Of a stretch of 10,440 bases of DNA, positions 1-5,120 are shown in pieces; position 1 is the stretch's first letter; every line of letters begins with the position of its first letter. The position numbers and the translations under genes were made by a program. The stretch lies in contig NZ_JAOZOZ010000012.1 of assembly GCF_029933015.1 (NCBI RefSeq), positions 5,717 through 16,156 on the forward strand. Reading direction: 5' to 3'. The notes under the pieces are model-generated. The model was not told the DNA's origin and did not search any database. It worked only from the letters and a program-made list of their open reading frames with translations. The DNA is from Hydrogenimonas sp. GTDB lineage: Bacteria; Campylobacterota; Campylobacteria; Campylobacterales; Hydrogenimonadaceae.

Positions 1-2
1 AG

Positions 3-65
3 CAGCTTGTACTGCTCGATCTCTACGAAAAGAGTTATGTGGAGCCGGGGAATGGGGAACGGTGA
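3..65 (+). CDS. C-terminal fragment of an unidentified gene, cut by the window edge
   Basis: A reading frame open from the window edge encodes QLVLLDLYEKSYVEPGNGER and stops at TGA 63-65. The first part (LVLLDLYEKSYVEP) reads like normal protein. The last residues (GNGER) are encoded by the heptad array starting at 47, so the array has replaced or extended the natural C-terminus. The other two forward frames also stay open over this short stretch, so the frame choice rests on residue composition alone. I cannot name the family from about 20 residues. It probably lies upstream of the methyltransferase in the same transcription direction. Confidence 0.45.
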   Translation, partial: QLVLLDLYEKSYVEPGNGER

Positions 66-123
66 ATGGTGAATGGTGAACGGTGAACGGGAAACGGTGA
101 ATGGTAGAGGGGAAAGAGGGAAT
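47..123 (+). repeat. Heptameric tandem repeat array, consensus GGKGAAY
   Basis: About eleven consecutive 7-bp units can be read: GGGGAAT, GGGGAAC, GGTGAAT twice, GGTGAAC twice, GGGAAAC, GGTGAAT, then degenerate GGTAGAG, GGGAAAG and AGGGAAT. The array spans the stop codon of the upstream fragment and ends just before the best start codon of the methyltransferase, so its purine-rich units also supply Shine-Dalgarno-like sequence. The same unit, reverse-complemented (GTTCCCC/GTTCACC), forms the array at 3811-3859. There are no spacers, so it is not CRISPR. The form resembles the short tandemly repeated repetitive heptamers known from cyanobacterial genomes; any functional parallel is inference. 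Confidence 0.9.
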
Positions 124-126
124 GGT

Positions 127-1131
127 ATGGTGAAAAGTTTTTCCGAGTATATGGAGGCGTGGCTCTACGGGCCTGAGGGGTATTACGCCAATTTCAAGGC
201 GATCGGAAAAGAGGGGGACTTCTACACGGCGGTGAGTACGAGCCGCTTTTTCGGGGCGACGATCGCCCACTACATGATCTCTTTGGTCAAAGAGAAAAAG
301 CTCTCCGAGGATCTGTCGCTGATCGAGATCGGGGCGCATCAGGGGTATCTGCTGGGGGATATGATCGAGTGGATCGCCCAGGAGGCGCCGCAGCTGCTGG
401 AGAGGATGCGTTTTGGTATCGTGGAGCGGTTTCCCGCGCTGCGCGAGGCGCAGAAAGCCTATTTCCGGGAGCGTTTCGGGGATGCGGTGAAGGTGGAGCA
501 CTATGCCGACGCCGCCGAAATCGGCGCGAAGGAAGCCTTTTTCGTAGCCAACGAGATATTCGACGCCTTTCCCTGCGATCTGGTCTACAAGGGCAAAACG
601 GCACTGGTGGACCAGAAGCACGCCATCCTTTTCGAAGGGGAGGACGAGGAGGTGCTGGCCACAGCGGGGCGCTACGGCCAGGAGAAGGGGGAAGTGGCCC
701 GGGGATACGAAAATTTCGCCGCCTCGCTGGCTAATGCCGCCGAAAAGATCGTTTTCGTCTCCTTCGACTACGGGGAAAAGTATGTGCGGCCCGACTTCTC
801 CATCAGGATCTACAAAGGCCACGAAGTCTTTCCCCTCTTCGAAGAGGGGCTCGATCCGGCATCGCTTTTCGGAAAGAGCGATATCACCTACGATGTCAAC
901 TTCGCCCATGTTTCCGACGCTTTCGAAGGCGCGGGATTTCGGACGGCCGCCTACAAGACCCAGCTCAAAGCCCTGATCGATTTCGGTCTGATGGATCTGC
1001 TGGGACAGCTGGCGAAGATGGGCAACCAGGCTCTCTATCTGCGGGAACTGAACAAGGTAAAAACCTTAATCGATCCTCAAATGATGGGGGAACGCTTTAA
1101 AATGATCGAATTTCACAGAAATATCGGATAG
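127..1131 (+). CDS. MidA/NDUFAF7-like class I SAM-dependent methyltransferase (DUF185)
   Basis: The 334-residue product has the landmarks of the MidA/NDUFAF7 family: GDFYTAVSTSRFFG near residues 30-43, a SAM-binding motif I (E67-I-G-A-H-Q-G73), an ANEIFDAFP motif at 141-149, and the terminal MGERFKMIEF signature at 320-329. Eukaryotic NDUFAF7 methylates an arginine of the complex I subunit NDUFS2; the bacterial substrate is not established, so a respiratory assembly role is inference. The product is cytosolic, with no signal peptide or membrane helix. I chose ATG 127, preceded by purine-rich GAGGGGAAAGAGGG. The frame is open upstream to ATG 73, but those 18 codons are heptad-array sequence and would add an implausible Gly/Asn/Glu/Arg leader. 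The ankyrin gene follows after 9 nt. Confidence 0.85.
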   Translation: MVKSFSEYMEAWLYGPEGYYANFKAIGKEGDFYTAVSTSRFFGATIAHYMISLVKEKKLSEDLSLIEIGAHQGYLLGDMIEWIAQEAPQLLERMRFGIVERFPALREAQKAYFRERFGDAVKVEHYADAAEIGAKEAFFVANEIFDAFPCDLVYKGKTALVDQKHAILFEGEDEEVLATAGRYGQEKGEVARGYENFAASLANAAEKIVFVSFDYGEKYVRPDFSIRIYKGHEVFPLFEEGLDPASLFGKSDITYDVNFAHVSDAFEGAGFRTAAYKTQLKALIDFGLMDLLGQLAKMGNQALYLRELNKVKTLIDPQMMGERFKMIEFHRNIG

Positions 1132-1140
1132 AATGGGCGT

Positions 1141-1731
1141 ATGAAAAAACGAATCTATTTCATCGCCATCGTGGCGGTATCGCTTTTCGCCGACAGCGTC
1201 AACGGCTGGCGACCGCTGCACGAAGCGGTCTACGAAGCGGACATGAACCGCACCAGAAGCATCGTGGAGCAGGGAGGGTGCGACATCGACGCGGCCTCGA
1301 AGGCGGGGATTTCCCCCCTACATATCGCCGTCAAGACCCGCAACCTTCCGATGGTGGAATACCTGCTCGCACACGGTGCCGATGTGGACGCCCAGGACAA
1401 CAACGGCTACACGCCGCTGCTCTACGCCATCGGCCAGCACCGTCTGGCGATCGTCCGCGCGCTGATCCGTCACGACGCCGATATCGACCTCGCCAACGGG
1501 GCGGGGATCACGCCGCTGCAGCAGGCGGCCTACGGCAACGACTTCGCGATCGTCGATCTTCTGCTCGAAAACGGGGCCGACCCGGAGCTGCTGAACGAAA
1601 AGGGGCTCAACGCCTGCGAACTCGCCTATATCCGGGGCAACTTCTCGATGGCCCACCATCTTAGGCCCTACACCAAGGGCGAATGCGGCGTCTACGCCGA
1701 CGAACTCAACACAACGAAAGGGGAGAGATGA
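1141..1731 (+). CDS. Exported ankyrin-repeat protein
   Basis: The 196-residue product begins with a signal peptide (MKKR, then hydrophobic IYFIAIVAVSLFA, probable cleavage near residue 17). Ankyrin repeats follow, starting near residues 22, 55, 88 and 121, with a partial fifth from about 154. Each shows the usual G-x-[ST]-P-L-H-x-A core and a closing LL-x-x-GAD turn (HGADVDAQD, NGADPELLN). Such proteins are protein-binding scaffolds, here probably periplasmic; the partner cannot be deduced. The gene starts 9 nt after the methyltransferase and its TGA overlaps the thiS ATG (ATGA), so the three probably form one transcript. No strong Shine-Dalgarno is visible; GATAGAAT just upstream could equally be a weak -10 box. 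Confidence 0.85.
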   Translation: MKKRIYFIAIVAVSLFADSVNGWRPLHEAVYEADMNRTRSIVEQGGCDIDAASKAGISPLHIAVKTRNLPMVEYLLAHGADVDAQDNNGYTPLLYAIGQHRLAIVRALIRHDADIDLANGAGITPLQQAAYGNDFAIVDLLLENGADPELLNEKGLNACELAYIRGNFSMAHHLRPYTKGECGVYADELNTTKGER

Positions 1732-1928
1732 AACTGATCGTCAACGGTGAGGAGAAAAGTTTCGACGAGGGGGTGACACTGGCCCAGGTGATCGAAAAAC
1801 TGGGCATCGCCGACAAGGTGATGGCGGCCGCCGTCAATATGGAAGTGGTCAAGAAGGAGAAGTGGTCCGATTTCGTACCAAAAGAGGGAGACAAGATCGA
1901 ACTGCTACACTTCGTCGGGGGCGGCTGA
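1728..1928 (+). CDS. thiS: Sulfur carrier protein ThiS
   Basis: The 66-residue protein has the ubiquitin-like ThiS pattern: MKLIVNGEE, a V-T-L-A-Q-V-I-E-K-L helix, a VMAAAVNMEVV strand and a C-terminal HFVGGG. The terminal diglycine is the site that is adenylated and thiocarboxylated to deliver sulfur to thiazole synthase ThiG in thiamine biosynthesis. Ending in FVGGG is normal; Bacillus subtilis ThiS ends the same way. ATG 1728 was chosen because AAAGGGGAGAG lies directly upstream and because 66 residues is the family length; an ATG at 1683 would add 15 residues encoded inside the ankyrin gene. No other thi gene is in the window, so use by another sulfur-transfer pathway is possible. The 3' end overlaps acpS on the other strand. 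Confidence 0.85.
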   Translation: MKLIVNGEEKSFDEGVTLAQVIEKLGIADKVMAAAVNMEVVKKEKWSDFVPKEGDKIELLHFVGGG

Positions 1929-2273
1929 GCCTTCGATGACGGCGACGGCGATGGCGAAACCGCCGTCGTGGGCGATGGAGAGGGATGTCGAGCGGATGGC
2001 GTAACGCGCCATGATCTTTTCGGGAAGCAGAAAGTAGGGGGCACCCCTTTCTGTCTTTTTGATCGTGATATCCTTGAAGTGCAGCGATTCGCCGATGCCG
2101 GTGCCCAGCGCTTTGGAGACCGCCTCCTTGGCGGCCCAGAATCCCGCCGCCGTCTGGGGCTTTTTGATCAGGGCGATCTCTTCGTCGATCAGATAGCGAT
2201 GCAGGAATTTCTCGCCATACTTCTCGATCGACTTTTCGATCCGCTCGATGACGACGATATCGACACCGATCAT
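1905..2273 (-). CDS. acpS: Holo-[acyl-carrier-protein] synthase AcpS
   Basis: AcpS transfers the 4'-phosphopantetheine arm of coenzyme A to a serine of apo-ACP, activating it for fatty-acid synthesis. The 122-residue product has both family signatures: N-terminal IGVDIVVIERIE with metal-binding Asp5, and FWAAKEAVSKALGTGI at 45-60 with Glu50, Lys49 and Lys54. Length is normal (about 115-125). The start ATG overlaps the fliL stop as ATGA (2270-2273), indicating translational coupling; fliL-acpS adjacency also occurs in Campylobacter. The last codons (GSAAPDEV) are read through the end of convergent thiS, a 24-bp overlap of coding sequence. Confidence 0.93.
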   Translation of the reverse strand: MIGVDIVVIERIEKSIEKYGEKFLHRYLIDEEIALIKKPQTAAGFWAAKEAVSKALGTGIGESLHFKDITIKKTERGAPYFLLPEKIMARYAIRSTSLSIAHDGGFAIAVAVIEGSAAPDEV

Positions 2274-2803
2274 TGGATGACGAACTCCGTGAAATAGATG
2301 TGCCGTATCTCTCCGTCGTCGAGGTGGCGGTTGATCTGTGCGATGATCTCCTCTTTGAGCTTCTCTTTTCCCTTGGCCGTCGTGATCTCTTCGACGGTTT
2401 TGGAGGAGAGGATCGAGATGACGATATCCCTGATCAGCGGAGTCTTTTTGTCGAGTTCGGGTGTGAGCTCTTCGCTGTCCTCTTCCAGGTTCATTTTGAC
2501 TACCAGAAATCTTCGGCCGTTTTCGCTCATCAGGTTGACCGTGAATTTGTCCAACGGGTACATCGGTCCCACACCGATATCCTCGCTGCGTCTTTTGTGC
2601 TTCTTCTCCACCTTCTCCTGTTTGACGGTCGTGGCGTCTTCGGCTTCGTCTCCGGAGAGCATAAGATAGGCGACGACCCCTCCGATCGCCAGTACCAGAA
2701 CGAGCAGTACGACGATCAGAATGAGTACGACATTGCTTCCGCCCGACTCTTTGGAGGAGCCGTTTTCACTCTCCTGGGACGCTTCTTTTTCTTCTTCTGC
2801 CAT
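2270..2803 (-). CDS. fliL: Flagellar basal body-associated protein FliL
   Basis: FliL is a single-pass inner-membrane protein that surrounds the stator units of the flagellar motor and supports motor torque. The 177-residue product shows the expected plan: a short acidic, Ser-rich cytoplasmic tail (1-23), one strong membrane helix (about 24-49), a charged linker containing KKHKRR, and a periplasmic stomatin/SPFH-like domain. That domain carries the conserved YPLDKFTVNL, RRFLVVKMNLE, IRDIVISILSSKT and IYFTEFVIQ segments. AAGGAGA precedes the ATG at good spacing, so the start is secure. It is the first gene of a fliL-acpS unit, with a TATAAT box on the same strand at 2881-2876. Confidence 0.93.
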   Translation of the reverse strand: MAEEEKEASQESENGSSKESGGSNVVLILIVVLLVLVLAIGGVVAYLMLSGDEAEDATTVKQEKVEKKHKRRSEDIGVGPMYPLDKFTVNLMSENGRRFLVVKMNLEEDSEELTPELDKKTPLIRDIVISILSSKTVEEITTAKGKEKLKEEIIAQINRHLDDGEIRHIYFTEFVIQ

Positions 2804-2875
2804 ACATTCTCCTTGGCGTGATAGCTTTGTAGTACTATCGTCGGTTACCCTTCGAAGTTAAGGTCTCTCCATCGA

Positions 2876-2881
2876 ATTATA
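2876..2881 (-). promoter_or_regulatory. Probable -10 box of the fliL-acpS promoter
   Basis: The minus strand reads TATAAT here, about 73 nt before the fliL start codon, with no good -35 hexamer 17 bp upstream (TTCGAA). Weak or absent -35 boxes are usual for the housekeeping sigma factor in Campylobacterota. I saw no convincing sigma-28 or sigma-54 flagellar promoter in the gap. Confidence 0.5.
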
Positions 2882-2914
2882 GGGGATTTCAGTGGGGATT
2901 CGAAGGAAATAGGC

Positions 2915-2920
2915 TAAAAT
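2915..2920 (+). promoter_or_regulatory. Possible -10 box for the MlaE-type permease gene
   Basis: GGCTAAAATAT on the plus strand ends 26 nt before the ATG at 2946, in a locally A-rich stretch. The form matches Campylobacterota -10 boxes; no -35 is visible. Together with the fliL -10 box it makes the 142-bp gap 2804-2945 a normal back-to-back divergent promoter region. Confidence 0.4.
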
Positions 2921-2945
2921 ATCTGCAAAAACGTGAAAGTTCACC

Positions 2946-3752
2946 ATGATGACAGGGATGATCGAAAACTTTTTCGCGCGTATCGGTGCGCCTTTTGTGA
3001 GGATGTACGAAAAAATCGGGGATTTCGGCAGGTTCGTCGAATTCCAGATCTCTTTGATACCGCTCTATTTCAAACGTCCGCATCGGATCCGGGAATTTTT
3101 CCTGCAGATGGACAGTATCGGCATCGGGACCCTGGGGGTCATACTGCTGACGGCACTTTTTACGGGCATGGTGGAGGCGATCCAGCTCTATCACGGTTTT
3201 CACCAGTTCAACGCCGAAAATTTCATGGGGTATACGATTTTCGTCTCCATCTCCAGAGAGCTGGGCCCCGTTTTCGCCGCGTTGATGCTCACATCACGGG
3301 CCATCAGCGCCATGGCGGCGGAACTCGGGACGATGCGGGTGACCGAGCAGATCGACGCCATCGAAACACTGGCGGTCGATTCGAAGAAGTATCTCATCAT
3401 TCCCCGGATTCTCGCCACGACGATCTCTCTGCCGCTGTTGGTGATCGTTTTCGATTTCGTCGGAAACGTCAGCGCCTACCTGATCTCCACGGAAGCGCTG
3501 GGGGTCAACCCGGTCTCCTATCAGAACATGATCCAGCAGTATTTGGAGTTCGCCGATATTGGCACGGGGGTGCTCAAAGCCTTCGTCTTTGGATTTCTGG
3601 TCAGTTCCATCGGAACCTATCTGGGGTATATCGCCCGGGGCGGGGCCAGAGGCGTGGGCCAGGCGACGACGGCCGCCGTCGTCTATTCGGCCATTACGAT
3701 CTTTGCTGCCAACTATTTTCTATCTTCGCTCTTTCTTTTCCTGGATTGGTGA
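2946..3752 (+). CDS. MlaE-family lipid ABC transporter permease
   Basis: This is the permease subunit of an MCE-type phospholipid ABC transporter, acting in the inner membrane in retrograde lipid or hydrophobic-substrate transport. The 268-residue product carries the MlaE signatures: R-E-L-G-P at 104-108, AAELGTMRVTEQIDA at 124-138 (the coupling region that contacts the ATPase), and GYIARGGARGVGQATT at 227-242. Several hydrophobic helices run from about 60 to the C-terminus. The first 55 residues form an amphipathic N-terminal segment usual for the family. ATGs occur at 2946, 2949 and 2958; none has a strong Shine-Dalgarno, so the start may move by up to four codons. The partner ATPase (MlaF) and MCE protein (MlaD) normally lie next door but are absent here; a repeat element follows instead. 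Confidence 0.9.
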   Translation: MMTGMIENFFARIGAPFVRMYEKIGDFGRFVEFQISLIPLYFKRPHRIREFFLQMDSIGIGTLGVILLTALFTGMVEAIQLYHGFHQFNAENFMGYTIFVSISRELGPVFAALMLTSRAISAMAAELGTMRVTEQIDAIETLAVDSKKYLIIPRILATTISLPLLVIVFDFVGNVSAYLISTEALGVNPVSYQNMIQQYLEFADIGTGVLKAFVFGFLVSSIGTYLGYIARGGARGVGQATTAAVVYSAITIFAANYFLSSLFLFLDW

Positions 3753-3773
3753 TTTGGTTTGTAGTCGATGGCC

Positions 3774-3875
3774 GATGGCGCTGCTGCGGCGTATAGCGCC
3801 TCCCGTTTTCGATTTCCGATTCCCGTTCACCGTTCCCCGTTCCCCGTTCCCCGTTCCCCGGCGCACCGCGCCATC
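3774..3875. repeat. Small repeat element with terminal inverted repeats around a heptad array
   Basis: The segment is bounded by a perfect 8-bp inverted repeat, GATGGCGC (3774-3781) and GCGCCATC (3868-3875). Inside are a stem GGCGCT/AGCGCC (3777-3782 with 3795-3800), the heptad array at 3811-3859, and a tight hairpin GGCGC-ACC-GCGCC (3860-3872). It contains no coding sequence. It fills nearly all of the 121-bp gap between the permease stop and the next gene, whose stop codon (3874-3876) uses its last two bases. Size and symmetry suggest a non-autonomous REP- or MITE-like element. I see no clear target-site duplication, so mobility is inference. Confidence 0.5.
3811..3859 (-). repeat. Second heptameric tandem array (GGGGAAC on the minus strand)
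   Basis: Seven units read on the plus strand are GATTTCC, GATTCCC, GTTCACC, then GTTCCCC four times, with a degenerate CGTTTTC just before. Reverse-complemented, the core unit is GGGGAAC, identical to units of the array at 47-123, so the two arrays are inverted relative to each other. The four identical copies suggest recent expansion or homogenisation. Confidence 0.9.
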
Positions 3876-4152
3876 ACTCACACCGGTCGATGCCCAGTTT
3901 TTTTATGAGGGCGTCGAAATAGGGGCCGGCCTCTTTGTCGTAGTCGTCGTGAAACTCCACGGCGATGAATCCGCGGCCATCCCCTTCCATGACGTTGCTG
4001 ATCTCCACCTGGCACTCTTTTCTGTAGCTCATATCGCCGATCGCGTCGAGGATTTTCTGCTTCTCCTCCTCGTTTCGGTAGAGAAGTTCGAGTTTTTCGT
4101 ATCGCTCTTCGTGGGAGTGGATGGCGGTAATGGCGTCGAGAATGTCTGTCAT
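3874..4152 (-). CDS. Small acidic protein of unknown function
   Basis: I do not recognise this 92-residue protein. It is soluble, acidic and without signal peptide or membrane helix. The first half is probably helical (ILDAITAIHSHEERYEKLELLY and onward through EEEKQKILDAIG), followed by short strands (QVEISNV, GFIAVEFHDDY) and a C-terminal helix (YFDALIKKLG), suggesting a compact alpha/beta domain. Coding status is supported by protein-like composition, codon use like the neighbours, and a TATAAT box on the same strand at 4209-4204. The Shine-Dalgarno is weak (AAAGAG). The stop codon is formed partly by the adjacent repeat element, so the last residues may differ from relatives. Confidence 0.7.
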   Translation of the reverse strand: MTDILDAITAIHSHEERYEKLELLYRNEEEKQKILDAIGDMSYRKECQVEISNVMEGDGRGFIAVEFHDDYDKEAGPYFDALIKKLGIDRCE

Positions 4153-4188
4153 AGGGTGCTCTTTTCGGAAATTAAAGTTCTATCTCTG

Positions 4189-4209
4189 TAAAATAGTGGC
4201 GTGATTATA
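4189..4209. promoter_or_regulatory. Overlapping divergent -10 boxes for pssA (+) and the small acidic protein gene (-)
   Basis: TAAAAT (4189-4194), preceded by TG, reads toward pssA. ATTATA (4204-4209) is TATAAT on the opposite strand, reading toward the gene starting at 4152. The two boxes face each other with 9 bp between, so each predicted transcript would start in or next to the other box. No convincing -35 hexamer is visible for either. The whole divergent gap is only 71 bp. Confidence 0.45.
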
Positions 4210-4223
4210 GCAAAAGGAAACCG

Positions 4224-4778
4224 ATGGCCTTCATTCTGGATTCGAAATCGCATTTCAACCTCGCCAATCTCTTCACGATGGTCAACATCACCTGCGGTCT
4301 GGCCGCCACCTATCTCATCACCCAGAACGATTTCTACCACGCCATCATCCTGGCGTGGATCGGTGGTGCTTTCGACATATTCGACGGAAAGATCGCCAGA
4401 AAATTCCATCTCTCCAACGAGTTCGGCATCCAGCTCGACTCCTTCGCCGACTTTCTCTCCTTCGTGCTGGTACCGGTCTTTCTGATTTTCCAGGCGGTCT
4501 ATACCCATCTGGAGGGAGGCTGGTTCTATCTGGCGGGGATCGTGAGCGTCTACTATGTCATCAGCGGTCTGCGGCGCCTGATCCAGTTCAATATCGACGC
4601 CGAAGCGGGAGAAGTGGGAAAATTTTTCGTAGGGGTGCCGACCCCGCTGGGAGCGATACTGCTCTGGCTCGTCTATCTGGCCTATACCTACAGTCTCGTT
4701 CCGGCAGAGTCGGTCATCATGTTCATGATCGTGATCGGATGGCTTCTCAACTCGAAAGTCAAAGTACCGCACCCCTGA
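4224..4778 (+). CDS. pssA: CDP-diacylglycerol-serine O-phosphatidyltransferase PssA
   Basis: PssA is an integral-membrane enzyme that makes phosphatidylserine, the precursor of phosphatidylethanolamine, from CDP-diacylglycerol and serine. The 184-residue product contains the complete CDP-alcohol phosphotransferase motif: Asp51, Asp54-Gly55, Ala58-Arg59, Gly68, Asp72 and Asp76, in the order DxxDGxxAR(8)GxxxDxxxD. The N-terminal NLFTMVNITCGLAA and the later GLRRLIQFN and GVPTPLGA segments favour PssA over the related PgsA. It is shorter than the roughly 240-residue PssA of Helicobacter and close to the 177-residue Bacillus enzyme, so it probably lacks extra C-terminal helices rather than being broken. 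AAAGGAAA precedes the ATG. Its stop lies 13 nt from the end of the convergent next gene, with no terminator between. Confidence 0.9.
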   Translation: MAFILDSKSHFNLANLFTMVNITCGLAATYLITQNDFYHAIILAWIGGAFDIFDGKIARKFHLSNEFGIQLDSFADFLSFVLVPVFLIFQAVYTHLEGGWFYLAGIVSVYYVISGLRRLIQFNIDAEAGEVGKFFVGVPTPLGAILLWLVYLAYTYSLVPAESVIMFMIVIGWLLNSKVKVPHP

Positions 4779-4791
4779 AAAGAGGCGTTTC

Positions 4792-5055
4792 TCACTTCTG
4801 CAGAGATTCGGGTGTCAGGCCGAAATCTTCGAGAATATGTTTGAGCCGCATCACCTCGTCTTTGGTGAAGTGGTCGCCGTGGGGAAGCTGTACGCTACCC
4901 TCTTTTTCTCCGTAATAGAGCTTTGCACGATGGTTTTTCGACACCTCCACGCGCACACCGAAATGTTCGATGGCCGAAAGGGTCTTTTTGACATCGAGAT
5001 TGGCAGGCAGGGGATGGGAAAAGATTTTTTCGATTTTATGAAGATGTCTGCTCAT
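4792..5055 (-). CDS. Small conserved protein resembling the HicA-like (dsRBD-fold) family
   Basis: The 87-residue protein starts MSRHLHKIEKIFSHPLPANL, followed by a helix (VKKTLSAIEHFG), two strands with an intervening loop (VRVEVSKNHRAKLYYG), a PHGDHF turn and a C-terminal helix (DEVMRLKHILEDFG). The order 'IFxHPxxxNLxWxxxxxxLExxG ... HGxxxxxxxVxxLRxxLxxxG' is one I associate with small uncharacterised bacterial proteins that have a HicA-like RNA-binding fold. The match is from memory and only partial. No HicB-like antitoxin is adjacent. AAAGGAGG precedes the ATG at good spacing. It lies 65 nt downstream of radA on the same strand and may be co-transcribed, although a TACAAT box at 5081-5076 could drive it alone. 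Confidence 0.75.
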   Translation of the reverse strand: MSRHLHKIEKIFSHPLPANLDVKKTLSAIEHFGVRVEVSKNHRAKLYYGEKEGSVQLPHGDHFTKDEVMRLKHILEDFGLTPESLQK

Positions 5056-5075
5056 GATGCCTCCTTTTTGAAAAA

Positions 5076-5081
5076 ATTGTA
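5076..5081 (-). promoter_or_regulatory. Possible -10 box upstream of the HicA-like gene
   Basis: TACAAT on the minus strand lies about 21 nt before the start codon at 5055 and just upstream of its AAAGGAGG ribosome site, next to an A/T tract. There is no recognisable -35 box, and read-through from radA is an alternative. Confidence 0.25.
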
Positions 5082-5120
5082 ACGAAAAGTGACTTTGGGT
5101 GAGATAATTTCAGGCCCGGC

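Noticed and set aside
47..123. CRISPR-like reading of the repeat array
   Set aside because: The 7-bp units are directly abutting with no unique spacers and there are no cas genes; it is a simple tandem array.
73..126. Upstream ATG 73 as the methyltransferase start
   Set aside because: The extra 18 codons are the heptad array read in frame, and ATG 127 has a clear purine-rich ribosome site followed by normal family sequence.
1683..1727. N-terminal extension of ThiS from ATG 1683
   Set aside because: It would add 15 Arg-rich residues read out of frame from the end of the ankyrin gene. ThiS proteins are about 65 residues and the ATG at 1728 has a strong ribosome site.
3777..3810. GGCGCT/AGCGCC stem followed by CGTTTTC as a terminator for the permease gene
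   Set aside because: The loop is long (12 nt), the T-run is only four bases and comes 5 nt after the stem, and the stem is part of the repeat element, so a terminator call is not justified.
4224..4778. PssA as a truncated pseudogene, because it is shorter than the Helicobacter enzyme
   Set aside because: All catalytic residues are present, the length matches the shorter Bacillus-type enzymes, and the ribosome site is good. It is more likely a naturally short form.
4792..5055. HicA toxin of a toxin-antitoxin pair
   Set aside because: There is no HicB-like partner beside it. The neighbours are radA and convergent pssA, so a toxin role is unsupported.
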